A DNA stretch of 64,000 bases from Nocardia miyunensis NBRC 108239 (GCF_001613065.1 NZ_BDBQ01000009.1:62001-126000), one strand, 5' to 3'. Shown: positions 52,121 through 61,499, counted from the stretch's first letter. A program made the numbers and translations. Notes: a model not told the origin generated them from the sequence alone.

Positions 52121-52966
52121 TCATTGCCGAAGGGTGCGAACCCATTCGCGACTGATCGCCAGGCGGCGGTCGCGGGCCGCGCCGAACAGTTCGACGCTCT
52201 GCACACCCGGCCAGTCGGCGGGCAGCATCGACGGCGGCAGACCCGGATCGATGTACGGGATGATGCGCCATTCGTCCAGCAGCGGAACGAATTCCACGAA
52301 CGCCTCGCGCGGGGTGAGCTGCCGGGCTTTCGCGGATTTCGCGTGGTGCGAGAGGAATTCGCGATGACGCGCGGCGATTCCGTCCAGATCCCACCATCGG
52401 GCCGCGGCATCGGCCATCGAGTCCGGAACCACCGCCGAGGTGGCCAGGAAGGTCGTCACGCAGTCCGACAGACCAAGTGCGGCAACGATATCGGCGACCT
52501 CGGCGGCGAGGTATTCCGGCGCGATCCACAGTCCCGGCGAAACGGTTCCGCAGCCGATCCAGCCCAGCCGGCGGCGCAGCTGATGCCTTGCGGCGCGCAG
52601 GGTTTCGGGAATGGTGAACGAGATCAGCCGCCACGGGTCGGCATCGGTCATCTGCCGGAATCCGAAGATGCGGCGATCACCGCGCGCGTACATCGCCTCG
52701 GCCTGTGCGGTCAGGCGGTATCCGGCGCGGCCCTCGCGGACCGCGGACTTCAGCACGCCCCGGCGCTTGAGCCGGGTCACCGCGATCCGGGTCGCATCGG
52801 GCGCGATGCCCAACTCGCGCATCAGTTCCACGAGTTCGGCGATGGCCGCCCAGCCGCCCAGCTCGTTTCGATACGCACCCAGGACGGTGCGGATCAGCGA
52901 GGTCGCGCTGCCCGGACGGGAGTCGAAGTCGTCCAGGATCGCATGTTCAGGCGAGGAGTTCGTCAC
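52121..52966 (-). CDS. PaaX-family transcriptional regulator
   Basis: 281 residues. ATRIAVTRLKRRGVLKSAVR is the PaaX N-terminal winged helix, RAGYRLTAQAEAMYARGDRR and PWRLISFTIPETLRAARHQL the rest. PaaX proteins usually repress phenylacetate catabolism, often binding CoA thioesters. GTG 52964-52966 overlaps the kynureninase gene by 20 bp, so it is the third gene of the tryptophan-catabolic operon and likely its autoregulator. Confidence 0.83.
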   Translation of the reverse strand: MTNSSPEHAILDDFDSRPGSATSLIRTVLGAYRNELGGWAAIAELVELMRELGIAPDATRIAVTRLKRRGVLKSAVREGRAGYRLTAQAEAMYARGDRRIFGFRQMTDADPWRLISFTIPETLRAARHQLRRRLGWIGCGTVSPGLWIAPEYLAAEVADIVAALGLSDCVTTFLATSAVVPDSMADAAARWWDLDGIAARHREFLSHHAKSAKARQLTPREAFVEFVPLLDEWRIIPYIDPGLPPSMLPADWPGVQSVELFGAARDRRLAISREWVRTLRQ

Positions 52967-54170
52967 GGATCGCCAGTATGCCCGCGGCCGTCTCGCCGAA
53001 GCTCGTACTCAACGGACTCAATCCGATTCGCAGCCCGCGCGGCGGCCGGAAATCGGGAATCACGCCGCGACTCCACAGTTTTCCGGTGATCTCGGCGAAT
53101 CGCGGATGATCGATGATGACGTGACCGCCGCGCCTGGCCGGATCCGGTGGTGAGCCGATCTCCACACCGAGCGGGATCAGCGCCTCGCGCACGAGATCCA
53201 GGCAATATTCGCCCAGCGCAACGGATTTCGCGCGCACGGCCGTCATGCCGACCTCGCCGATCAGCGCGAGGGTGTCCTGGATCGCCAGCATGCCCAGGAT
53301 CGGCGGCGTACCGCTGATCACCTGCCGAATCCCCTGTGCCGGTTGATATCCCTGTGCCATCGCGAACGGCTGGTCACGTCCCATCCAGCCCCAGATCGGC
53401 TGCCGGAACCGGCCCTGATGCTCGGCCCGGACGTAGGCGAACGCGGGCGCTCCCGGGCCGCCGTTGAGATATTTGTAGGTGCATCCGACGGCGAGATCCA
53501 CTGTCCAGGAGTCGAGTTCGAGCGGTACCGAGCCGACCGAATGACACAGGTCCAGTAACAGCAGCGCACCCGCGTCGTGCGTCACCCGCGCCGCGCCCGC
53601 GGCGTCCGCGAGATACCCCGACCGATACGCGACGTGTCCGAGCACGACCAGGGCGGTGCGTTCGGAGACGACCGCGGCCAATTCCTCGACCCCGACGCCG
53701 CCACGTGGGTCCGCTTCGATCCAGCGCAGGGTCAGTCCGTGGTCCTGCGCAATGGATTCCAGGATGTAGCGGTCGGTCGGAAAATTGTCCCGATCCACCA
53801 CGATCTCGGTTCGCCCGGGCCGCAACGCGATTGCGCCGCGAGCCAGCTTGTACAGCAGGACGGTGGTCGAGTCGCCGATGGTGGTCTGCCCCGGGGCCGC
53901 GCCCAGGACGGTTTCGCCGAGCATGTCCCCGATGGTCAGCGGCAGGTCGAACCACTGCTCGTCCCAGCCGCGGATCAGCCGCCCGCCCCAGGCGTCGGTG
54001 ACGAACGAGGCGATCCGCTCGGCGCTGGCCCGCAGCGGGCGCCCGAGCGAATTCCCGTCCAGGTAGGCGACCACGTCGGGATCGTCCGAGCCGACGAACA
54101 GATCGCGGCAGGCGCGCAACGGATCCCGCGCATCGAGTTCGGCCGCGCGGGTGAGCAGTGCTGTGGTCAT
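52947..54170 (-). CDS. kynU: Kynureninase
   Basis: 407 residues, normal length. Pyridoxal-phosphate Lys233 in CTYKYLNGGPG, cofactor residues LLDLCHSVG (Asp207), the DGNSLGRP N-terminal block, and RIGLSPLSTSF near the end. It cleaves kynurenine to anthranilate and alanine in the cytosol. ATG 54168-54170 overlaps the stop of the tryptophan dioxygenase gene (ATGA), so translation is coupled. Confidence 0.93.
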   Translation of the reverse strand: MTTALLTRAAELDARDPLRACRDLFVGSDDPDVVAYLDGNSLGRPLRASAERIASFVTDAWGGRLIRGWDEQWFDLPLTIGDMLGETVLGAAPGQTTIGDSTTVLLYKLARGAIALRPGRTEIVVDRDNFPTDRYILESIAQDHGLTLRWIEADPRGGVGVEELAAVVSERTALVVLGHVAYRSGYLADAAGAARVTHDAGALLLLDLCHSVGSVPLELDSWTVDLAVGCTYKYLNGGPGAPAFAYVRAEHQGRFRQPIWGWMGRDQPFAMAQGYQPAQGIRQVISGTPPILGMLAIQDTLALIGEVGMTAVRAKSVALGEYCLDLVREALIPLGVEIGSPPDPARRGGHVIIDHPRFAEITGKLWSRGVIPDFRPPRGLRIGLSPLSTSFGETAAGILAIRDELLA

Positions 54171-55023
54171 CGACGTCCAATCTCGGTGCGGACCGCGAAC
54201 AGTTCGGGAAAGAAGCTCAGCTCCAACGCTTTACGCAAGAATCCCACACCGCTCGAGCCCCCGGTGCCGGGTTTGGTCCCGATGGTGCGCAGGACGGTGC
54301 GCATGTGCCGGAAACGCCACAGCTGGAAATTCTCCTCGAGGTCGACCAGTTCCTCGAACGCCTCGTAGGCCGCCCAGTGTTCGCGATGATGTTCGTAGAC
54401 GAAACCGATCAGCGGGATCAGCTCCGGATTCATCGTGTAGGGCGCGCTCACCTCGCGGGTCAGCGCGGACTCGGGTACCGCGTAGCCCAGCCGGGACAGG
54501 CGGTGCCAGAACGCGTCGTACAGGCTCGGTTCGCCGAGCAGCCCGCGTAACAGCGCGCGGGCCGCGGGGTCGGCGTCGAAGACCTCCAGCATGTCGGCGT
54601 TCTTCGCGCCCAGGACGAATTCGACCGCGCGATACTGATAGGACTGGAATCCCGAGGCGTTGCCCAGGAAATCCCGGAACTGGCCGTATTCGGTGGGTGC
54701 GAGCGTCGCCAGGACCGACCACTGTTCGGTCAGGGTCTTCTGGATGTGCTTGACCCGGGCCACGCATTTGAGCGCCGCGCCCAGGTCGTCCCGTCCAATG
54801 CCGTACGCGCGGCGAGGATTTCGTGCAGGACCAGTTTGAGCCACAGCTCGCTGGTCTGATGCTGGATGATGAACAGCAGTTCGTCGTGATGTTCGGGACG
54901 GCTCACCGGTTTCTGCGCGCTGAGCAGCGTGTCCAGATCCAGGTATTCGCCGTAGCTCAGGCGCGAACGGAAATCTCGGACGACGCCCGGTTCGATGGCC
55001 CTGCTGCCCGAATGTGCGCTCAT
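54167..55023 (-). pseudogene. kynA: Tryptophan 2,3-dioxygenase, frameshifted
   Basis: Two reading frames together encode TDO. The first (ATG at 55021-55023) gives [37 protein letters not shown] and [15 protein letters not shown]. The second continues [34 protein letters not shown] and the heme-side HMRTVLRTIGTKPGTGGSSG. One base is missing near 54791-54800 (in GCATTGGACGGG), since the full span is 857 nt. It could be a real mutation, a programmed frameshift or a sequencing error. If functional it oxidises tryptophan to N-formylkynurenine, the first step of the operon. Confidence 0.85.
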
Positions 55024-55069
55024 GTCGACCTCGCCGGTGGTTCGATTACGCTCTCATATTACATAATTC

Positions 55070-55092
55070 TGACGGCCGCTGTATATACGTCA
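55070..55092. promoter_or_regulatory. TGACG/CGTCA inverted repeat between kyn genes
   Basis: TGACG (55070-55074) and CGTCA (55088-55092) flank an AT-rich TATATA between the divergent tdo and formamidase-like genes; possible PaaX-type operator. Confidence 0.35.
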
Positions 55093-55105
55093 CAAGGAGC
55101 AGCTC

Positions 55106-56206
55106 GTGCAGACCTCCACACGCCACGTCGACATCGTCTTCGCCCCGGCCACCGTGGCCGATCGCCGCACCGTCGCCGACTTGATCGATCGAGCACTCGA
55201 TGCCCGAGGCCTGCTCGGCGACGTGGTATTCGCCCAGGACACAGCACAATTCGTCGCCGCCACGACAGCCGCGGCGCAACGCGGCGAGTTCATCGTGATT
55301 CCCGGCGACGGGGTGGAGTTCATCGCGCCGCCCACCGGAGCGATCCGCGTGGACCTCGGCCGCGCGGCCGCCGACCGGTCCAGCGCGATCCGGGCGCACA
55401 TCCGCGAGCGCGGCCTCGACGGCCTGCGCTTCGCGATCGACAGCTGGTATCACCACCGCCTGCGTCCGGCCACGGTCGTGCGCTACGGCAACCATCCCGA
55501 GCAGCATGCCGACCTGCGCATCCCCGACGGACCCGGCCCATTTCCCACTGTCGCGCTGTTCCACGGCGGCTACTGGCGGTCACGCTGGGCCGCGGATCTC
55601 ATGGAGGCTCTCGCCGTCGACCTGACCGCCCGGGGGTATCTCACCTGGAACGTCGAATACCGTCGTCCCGATGAACATGGTTGGGCGGCAACGACTCACG
55701 ATGTCGCCGATGCCGTGCGGGCGCTCGGCCGGGTCGAGGCGGCGGATCTCGCACGCATAGTCGTGGCCGGGCATTCGGCCGGAGCACAGCTGGCCCTGCG
55801 TGCCGCGGCCGACGCGGTCGCCGCGCATGCGGCCGTGCGCCCGATTCTCGCGATCAGCCTGGCCGGCGTGTTGAACCTGCGCACGGCCGACGACCGAGGA
55901 CTCAGCGAGGGGGCGACCTCCGCCGCGCTGGGCGGTCACCGGTCCGAACATCCGGAGATCTATCGACGCTCGTCGCCCATCGACCGACTGCCGCTCGGTG
56001 TCGCGCAACTGGTCGTCAGCGCAGTGCACGACGACCCGAATCTGCTGGAGATGAGCCGCGAATATCATTCCGCCGCAATGGCATTCGGTGATGCGGTGGG
56101 GTATATCGAGGGGCCGGGCAACCACTTCGCCGTCATCGACCCGGCGGACGAACTCTGGTCTAGCGTGGCGGCCGAGATCGCTCGAGCGACCAATAATGAC
56201 AGATAA
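55106..56206 (+). CDS. Alpha/beta hydrolase fused to N-terminal domain; probable arylformamidase
   Basis: 366 residues from GTG 55106 (AAGGAG 6 nt upstream). The C-terminal 240 residues carry HGGYW (153-157), GHSAGA (Ser224) and GNHF (His340), the layout of kynurenine formamidase/BD-FAE hydrolases. The N-terminal 110 residues (VDIVFAPATVADRRTVADLI, GEFIVIPGDGVEFIAP) are a separate small domain that may relate to type II dehydroquinase. Its place facing TDO-kynureninase strongly suggests it removes the formyl group from N-formylkynurenine. Confidence 0.78.
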   Translation: MQTSTRHVDIVFAPATVADRRTVADLIDRALDARGLLGDVVFAQDTAQFVAATTAAAQRGEFIVIPGDGVEFIAPPTGAIRVDLGRAAADRSSAIRAHIRERGLDGLRFAIDSWYHHRLRPATVVRYGNHPEQHADLRIPDGPGPFPTVALFHGGYWRSRWAADLMEALAVDLTARGYLTWNVEYRRPDEHGWAATTHDVADAVRALGRVEAADLARIVVAGHSAGAQLALRAAADAVAAHAAVRPILAISLAGVLNLRTADDRGLSEGATSAALGGHRSEHPEIYRRSSPIDRLPLGVAQLVVSAVHDDPNLLEMSREYHSAAMAFGDAVGYIEGPGNHFAVIDPADELWSSVAAEIARATNNDR

Positions 56207-56208
56207 AC

Positions 56209-56237
56209 TGTACAGCTTGAGCTGTTCAACCTAGACT
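56209..56237 (+). promoter_or_regulatory. Operator and promoter of LLM oxidoreductase
   Basis: ACAGCT (56212-56217), TG, AGCTGT (56220-56225) is a palindrome, with TG…CA flanks to 56209-56228. It overlaps a possible -35 TGTACA (56209-56214); -10 TAGACT is at 56232-56237, 17 nt away. Confidence 0.55.
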
Positions 56238-56266
56238 GGCGAGCGCATCCAGCCGACGGAAGGATC

Positions 56267-57139
56267 ATGACCATGCGCTTCGCCGTCCACTACATCGATT
56301 TCCTGCCGGGCGACCCCGCCGCCCTGGCCCCCACGCTGTCCCGCACCGCCGTCGCCGCCGAGCAGGCCGGTGCCGAGATTTTCACCCTGGCCGACCACTT
56401 CTTCCAGATGGAGGGCGTGGGCAAGGCCGAGGATCCGTTCCTCGAGGGCTATACCAGTATGGGTTTCCTGGCCGGACGGACCGAGAAGATCACCCTGACC
56501 ATGCTGGTCACCGGCGTCACCTACCGCTACCCGGGCCTGCTGGCCAAGATCGCCACCACCCTGGACGTGCTCTCCGGCGGCCGATCCATGCTGGGCCTGG
56601 GCGCGGCCTGGTACGAACGTGAGCACACCGCGCTGGGCGTGCCGTATCCGCCGCTGCGCGACCGGTTCGAGATGCTCGAGGAGACCCTGCAGATCTGCTT
56701 GCAGATGTGGAGCGACAACGACGGCCCCTACCGGGGCAAACACTATCAACTCGCCGAGACCATCTGTCAGCCGCAGCCGATTCGCCGCCCGCCGATCGTG
56801 CTCGGCGGCAGTGGCGAGAAGAAGACCTTGCGCATGGTCGCCCAGTACGCCGATGTCTGGCACACCAACGCACCGGTACCCGAACTGCCGCACAAGATCG
56901 AGGTGCTGCACCGGCACTGCGCGAACGTGGACCGCGATCCGTCCGAAATCCGCATGCACACAGGACATTTCACCGATCCGTTCACGGACACCGACGCCTA
57001 CCTGAAGAACGCGGAGGCGTGCGCCGCACTGGGATTCGACCTGCTCAACGTCGGCCCGCTGCCGGGCACCCCGGATCCTGCCGGCTGGGTCGAGCGATTC
57101 GGCGAGCAGATCGCACCCCGCCTCGCCGAGATCGGCTGA
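56267..57139 (+). CDS. LLM-class F420-dependent oxidoreductase
   Basis: 290 residues of luciferase-like monooxygenase fold: FAVHYIDFLPGDP, AGAEIFTLADHFFQMEGVGK, SMLGLGAAWYEREHTALGVP and QPIRRPPIVLGGSGEKKTLR. LLM proteins of actinobacteria commonly use F420 for hydride transfer. ATG 56267 with GGAAGG upstream. Substrate unknown. The AurF-like gene follows on the same strand at 208 bp. Confidence 0.86.
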   Translation: MTMRFAVHYIDFLPGDPAALAPTLSRTAVAAEQAGAEIFTLADHFFQMEGVGKAEDPFLEGYTSMGFLAGRTEKITLTMLVTGVTYRYPGLLAKIATTLDVLSGGRSMLGLGAAWYEREHTALGVPYPPLRDRFEMLEETLQICLQMWSDNDGPYRGKHYQLAETICQPQPIRRPPIVLGGSGEKKTLRMVAQYADVWHTNAPVPELPHKIEVLHRHCANVDRDPSEIRMHTGHFTDPFTDTDAYLKNAEACAALGFDLLNVGPLPGTPDPAGWVERFGEQIAPRLAEIG

Positions 57140-57245
57140 TCAGGCCCCGGCGAACGCCCCGCGATACGCGGCGGCCGGATGGGACTGCGGCAACCGGTCC
57201 CGTCCGGTGCGACCGGCTATCTCCAGGCATCCGAGCACAATGGGA

Positions 57246-57273
57246 TTGTGTGAGACCCCGAGTCCCATATATT
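57246..57273 (+). promoter_or_regulatory. Candidate promoter of AurF-like gene
   Basis: TTGTGT (57246-57251), 16 nt, TATATT (57268-57273), 74 bp upstream of ATG 57347. Confidence 0.4.
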
Positions 57274-57346
57274 CTCTAGGCAGGAGCCGGTGCATCGCGC
57301 CCGCAGGAACCGGGGCGGATCACCGGCACGGCTGGAGGAGGCACCG

Positions 57347-58363
57347 ATGACGTTGTCCGATACCGGGCGCGCCGACCCGTTCGGCGCGCACTACCGCGAC
57401 ATGCTGGCGACACTGTCCGATGGGTCGGTGCACCGGAACTTCGATCCTTATCTCGACATCGATTGGGACAGTCCGGAATTGGCGATCGATCCGGACGATC
57501 CGCGCTGGGTGCTCGATCCGGAGATCGATCCGCTCGGCGCGACCGAGTGGTATCGGGCGCTGCCGCTGGAACGGCAGATCGAGATCGGCAGATGGCGCGT
57601 GGCCAATGTGGTCAAGGTCGGCCTGGCCTTCGAGACGGTGCTGATCCGCGGGCTGATGCAGTACGTGCTCAAACTGCCCAACGGGGCGCCGGAGTTCCGG
57701 TACTGCATGCACGAGATGACCGAGGAGTGCAACCACATCCAGATGTTCCAGGAGCTGGTGAACCGGATCGGCGTCGACGTCCCCGGTATGCGGCCGGCCT
57801 TCCGGGCGCTGTCGCCGTTCATCGGCGTCGCGGGCGGATATGCGCACGTCATCCTGGTCATCGGGATCCTGGGCGGCGAGGAGCCCATCGACCACTACCA
57901 GAAGGCGATGATCCGGGCCGGGGACCGGCTGCCGCCCGCGGTGCTGCGCACGATGCAGATCCACATCGCCGAGGAGGCGCGGCACATCTCGTTCGCCCAC
58001 GAATTCCTCACCGCCCATATCGAGAAGCTGAGTCCGTCCGGAAAAGCGGTGTGCGCGTTGGCGTTCCCACTGGCCATGCGCTGGCTGGCCGGTGAGATCA
58101 TGACCCCGCCGAAATCCTTCGCCACCCGCTTCGGCATCCCCCGCGAGGTCTTCCGCGAGGCGTTCTGGCAAGCGCCGCAGTCCCGCCGGATCCTGGCCGG
58201 CTACTTCGACGACGTCCGCAAACTGGCCGACGACCTGGGCCTGCGCCCCCGGCTGGCCCGCAAGGTCTGGCAACTGCTGCACATCGACGGCGACTCGTCC
58301 CGCTACCGCAGCGAACCGCCCCGCCGCCTCAACCCGCCGACCGCCCACCCCGCCGCGTCCTGA
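57347..58363 (+). CDS. AurF-type di-iron N-oxygenase
   Basis: 338 residues. The iron-binding set of the PF11583 (AurF, p-aminobenzoate N-oxygenase) family is complete: Glu96 (FETVLIR), Glu127-xx-His130 (EECNH), a Glu at 178/179, and His206-xxx-Glu210-xx-His213 (HIAEEARH). Such enzymes oxidise aryl amines or hydroxylate substrates with O2. GGAGGAGG lies 5 nt before ATG 57347. It might act on an aromatic amine such as anthranilate from the neighbouring pathway, but that is only contextual. Confidence 0.87.
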   Translation: MTLSDTGRADPFGAHYRDMLATLSDGSVHRNFDPYLDIDWDSPELAIDPDDPRWVLDPEIDPLGATEWYRALPLERQIEIGRWRVANVVKVGLAFETVLIRGLMQYVLKLPNGAPEFRYCMHEMTEECNHIQMFQELVNRIGVDVPGMRPAFRALSPFIGVAGGYAHVILVIGILGGEEPIDHYQKAMIRAGDRLPPAVLRTMQIHIAEEARHISFAHEFLTAHIEKLSPSGKAVCALAFPLAMRWLAGEIMTPPKSFATRFGIPREVFREAFWQAPQSRRILAGYFDDVRKLADDLGLRPRLARKVWQLLHIDGDSSRYRSEPPRRLNPPTAHPAAS

Positions 58364-58566
58364 GGCCACCGGACCGCACCCGCCGTACGACCCGTCTCGG
58401 TCGCGCAGCAAGGTCAGCGTCTCGATGCCGACTCGCGCGCCGAGGCCCGGCAGGGCGCCCGCCCACCGAAGTTGGCGACGGTGATTCGAATCGTAATGCG
58501 GCCGAACGGGATTCAGTGGTTCGAGCCGGTTCGGACCGCGAACGCACCGGGCCCGATCGGGAGCCC

Positions 58567-59313
58567 CTAGCGGCAACGTGTGTGAGGCTCGGGCTCCGGT
58601 GCGGCCAGGGCTTCGATGAGTTGGAGCAGCGGCATGTCCGGGTCGAGCTGGACGCCGTGGGCGCGCGCCACGCCGTCCAGGACGCTCCAGGCGTAGCCTG
58701 CCAGTTCGGCGATCAGGCGGTGGCGCGGCAGGGGCGGCTTCTGCTCGCGGGACCAGCGGGTGACCGTGGCCTCGGTCATCGAGACGATGGCGAACGTCAT
58801 GGTGTCGACCACCGGCGGATCGGCGACGCCGACCACGCCGCCCAGGCCGGCCACCAGGCGCGCGGCACGGCGGGTGATGCTGCTGAGCAGGCCGCTGAGG
58901 GCATCGCTGCCCTCGTCGTCGCCCTCGGCGGGACCGGTGCGCAGGAATTCGTGCAGGCGCGGATGGTCGCAGATCCAATCGACGACCACACTCACCGCGC
59001 GGGCGAGGATCTCGCTGATCGAGCCGTCACCGATGTCCAGGGCCGCGTCCAGGGCGTCGGTGAAACGGTCGCCGATCACCGAACGCACCCGCCGGTCGAG
59101 TTCCTCACGGCCCGAGAACTGCCGGTACAGTACGGATTTGGCCAATCCCGCGCGAGCGGCGATCTGCCGGGCGGAGATGTCCGCACCGGCGGGGGCCTCC
59201 TCCACCAGCTCGATGGCCGCCTGAACGATCCGCGCCCGGCGTTGGTCGTTGTGCGGCTGCCAGCGCGCCTGTCGTCCGCCCGCCACCTCCGGGGACGCCG
59301 CTGCTGTGGACAC
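58567..59313 (-). CDS. TetR-family regulator
   Basis: 248 residues, GTG start at 59311-59313. HTH text ISARQIAARAGLAKSVLYRQ at about 46-65, and a long ligand domain (DALSGLLSSITRRAARLVAG) like other mycolata TetRs. It lies 51 bp downstream of the ABC1-kinase gene on the same strand. Confidence 0.85.
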   Translation of the reverse strand: MSTAAASPEVAGGRQARWQPHNDQRRARIVQAAIELVEEAPAGADISARQIAARAGLAKSVLYRQFSGREELDRRVRSVIGDRFTDALDAALDIGDGSISEILARAVSVVVDWICDHPRLHEFLRTGPAEGDDEGSDALSGLLSSITRRAARLVAGLGGVVGVADPPVVDTMTFAIVSMTEATVTRWSREQKPPLPRHRLIAELAGYAWSVLDGVARAHGVQLDPDMPLLQLIEALAAPEPEPHTRCR

Positions 59314-59364
59314 CCCAGAAGTGTAGGCCGCGCCCGCCCGGCGCCCATACCTGTCGGGCGGACT

Positions 59365-60735
59365 TCAGCGGGTATCCCGCCAGCGCGCGATCGCGCGCCC
59401 GATCTCGGTCACCGGCGGTTCGCGGTACATCCACTCCCGGGCCAGCCGATGCCAGTTGTTCGTGCAGTTCAGCTGACCCAGCGCGGCCAGGGTGAACAGA
59501 TCCACCCGGCGCGAGAACACGTGTTCGGGCGGCAGCCGCTGACTGCGCATCCCGCGGAACTCCGCCGAGCGCGGATCGATCGCGAGAACCACCGCGCCGG
59601 TGGCGAATTCGGGGTCGAGGGTGATCTCCTCGTCGAGCAGATGCCAGCCGGTCGCGGCCCAGACGTAATCGAGGCATTCCTGAACGGTCACACCCGAATC
59701 CGGATCGATGATCTCCCGGCTCACCCACCCGTCGTACAGATCTTCGCCGCGATGTTCGGCCGCGGCCTGCAGAGCCGCGCGTTCGAGCTCGACATGCGCT
59801 GGATCCATGCTGTGGTAGAGCCCGAAATCCACGAAGGCCAGGCGGCCGTCCGCGGCGAGCAGGATATTGCCCGGATGCGGATCGCCGCAGAATTCGTAGT
59901 CGGTGAACACCGGATCGATGTAGAAGCGGTAGATCAGCTCGCCGAGGCGATCGCGATCGGCGCCGGGCAGCTCCCGCAGGCTGTCGAAGGACCGCCCGTC
60001 GACGAATTCGGTCACCAGAACGCTTGGGCCGCAATGCTCTTCGATACTGTCCGGCACCACGATGTAAGGATGGCCCCGATAACGTTCGGCCACCCGATGC
60101 TGATTGCGGGCCTCGCGCGGATAGTCGAGTTCACTGCCGATGTTGTCGGCGATCTCGTCCAGGACGTCACTGTCGGCCGCACTCGGCAGGATAGATCTCC
60201 AGAGCCTGCTGAACATGGCGAGATTGCGCATATCCGCCTCGACGGCCTCGTCCACACCCGGATATTTGACCTTGACCGCGACCTCGCGGCCGTCGCGCAA
60301 TCTCGCGCGGTAGACCTGCCCGATCGAGGCCGCCGCGATCGCGGTCTCGTCGAAGTCCGCGAACACTCGCCGCAGCGAGCCCAGATCGTCCTCGATCACC
60401 GCCCGCATCCGGTCGAACGGCACCTCCGGCGCATGGTCGCGCAGCTCGGCGAGCTTGCCGCGGAACATCTCCCGGTGTTCGGCGGGCAGCAGATCGACGT
60501 CCAGGACCGAGAGCATCTGGCCCAGTTTCATCGCCGCGCCGCGCAACCCGCCGAGCACGGTGACCAGTTGCTGCGCCGCCTGCAGGGTGGACCGTTCGGC
60601 CAGGACCTGCCGGGCCTGCTCGGTGCGGCCCAGCATGGCCAACCGCGTGCCGACCCCGCGGATGGTCTGCTCCGCGGCCAGCCTGCCCAGCTTGCCGCCG
60701 CGCGCGAGACGTCCCTTGGGCACCCGAGCATTCAT
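59365..60735 (-). CDS. ABC1/UbiB-family atypical kinase
   Basis: 456 residues. MKLGQML (KLGQ motif), the Ala-rich loop AAASIGQVYRARL, catalytic DPHPGNILLA and metal FVDFGLYHS identify the family. It is shorter and diverged from the relative at 6662. GGGAGG stands 8 nt before ATG 60733-60735. A possible role is in lipid or quinone homeostasis. TetR genes lie on both sides. Confidence 0.88.
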   Translation of the reverse strand: MNARVPKGRLARGGKLGRLAAEQTIRGVGTRLAMLGRTEQARQVLAERSTLQAAQQLVTVLGGLRGAAMKLGQMLSVLDVDLLPAEHREMFRGKLAELRDHAPEVPFDRMRAVIEDDLGSLRRVFADFDETAIAAASIGQVYRARLRDGREVAVKVKYPGVDEAVEADMRNLAMFSRLWRSILPSAADSDVLDEIADNIGSELDYPREARNQHRVAERYRGHPYIVVPDSIEEHCGPSVLVTEFVDGRSFDSLRELPGADRDRLGELIYRFYIDPVFTDYEFCGDPHPGNILLAADGRLAFVDFGLYHSMDPAHVELERAALQAAAEHRGEDLYDGWVSREIIDPDSGVTVQECLDYVWAATGWHLLDEEITLDPEFATGAVVLAIDPRSAEFRGMRSQRLPPEHVFSRRVDLFTLAALGQLNCTNNWHRLAREWMYREPPVTEIGRAIARWRDTR

Positions 60736-60869
60736 TGTCCGAACCTCCCTCGCCCGCGGCGCGACGCGCGGGTGCGCCACACTCTTCGCAAATTTCCCGA
60801 TATCGGCAACTCGAGCCCGTCTAAGCTGAGCACCGCTCATCTTCTCCGACCGCAGGCAGGAGGGTAGCG

Positions 60870-61499
60870 ATGCCGCCGAAGGCTGTTGGCCAGCGTCGCC
60901 GTCCGACCCAGGAACGGGCCAGGGCGACCAGGGAACTCATCCTGGACACCGCCGCCCGGCTGTTCGGCGAGCGCGGTATCGCCGACACCTCCACCAACCG
61001 GATCGCGGCCGAGGCCGGGATCAGCATCGGCACCGTCTACCGCTACTTCTCCGATCGCGCGGTCATCGTCGAGGAATTGCTGCGCCGCCTGCTCGAGAGC
61101 GTCGAACAGCGGCTCACCCAGCACGCGCTGGGCCTGTCGGATCGGTCGATCCTGGAACAGGTGACCCGCATCCTGGAGGTCATCACCGACGAACTGGTGG
61201 ACAACGCCCGGCTGGTGCGCGCCCTGGTGGCGGGAGTTCAGTTCTACAACAGCGGAATTCCCGAATTCGAGCCCCGATTGCGGTTGCTGGTCAAGGTGAT
61301 GGTCATCCAGATCCTGGGCCCCGGGGACGATCACCGTTACGACGTGACCAGCTTCGTGCTGATGAACACCTGTTTCGCCGCCGTGCTGCGCGCCTCGGCC
61401 CTCGAGGTGGACAGCACCGAACGGCACGAGGCGATCGCGATGACCGCGCAGATGATCGCGGCCTGGTGCGATGCCCAGATCGCCGCGCAGGCCGCGTGA
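60870..61499 (+). CDS. TetR-family regulator
   Basis: 209 residues: TSTNRIAAEAGISIGTVYRYF at about 40-60 is the HTH, and QFYNSGIPEFEPRLRLLVKV lies in the ligand domain. ATG 60870 preceded by GGAGG-type text. It is divergent from the ABC1-kinase gene, 134 bp away, and may control it. Confidence 0.86.
   Translation: MPPKAVGQRRRPTQERARATRELILDTAARLFGERGIADTSTNRIAAEAGISIGTVYRYFSDRAVIVEELLRRLLESVEQRLTQHALGLSDRSILEQVTRILEVITDELVDNARLVRALVAGVQFYNSGIPEFEPRLRLLVKVMVIQILGPGDDHRYDVTSFVLMNTCFAAVLRASALEVDSTERHEAIAMTAQMIAAWCDAQIAAQAA

Noticed and set aside
58516..60867. Plus-strand open frame of 783 codons
   Set aside because: Antisense to TetR and ABC1 kinase genes with intact motifs.
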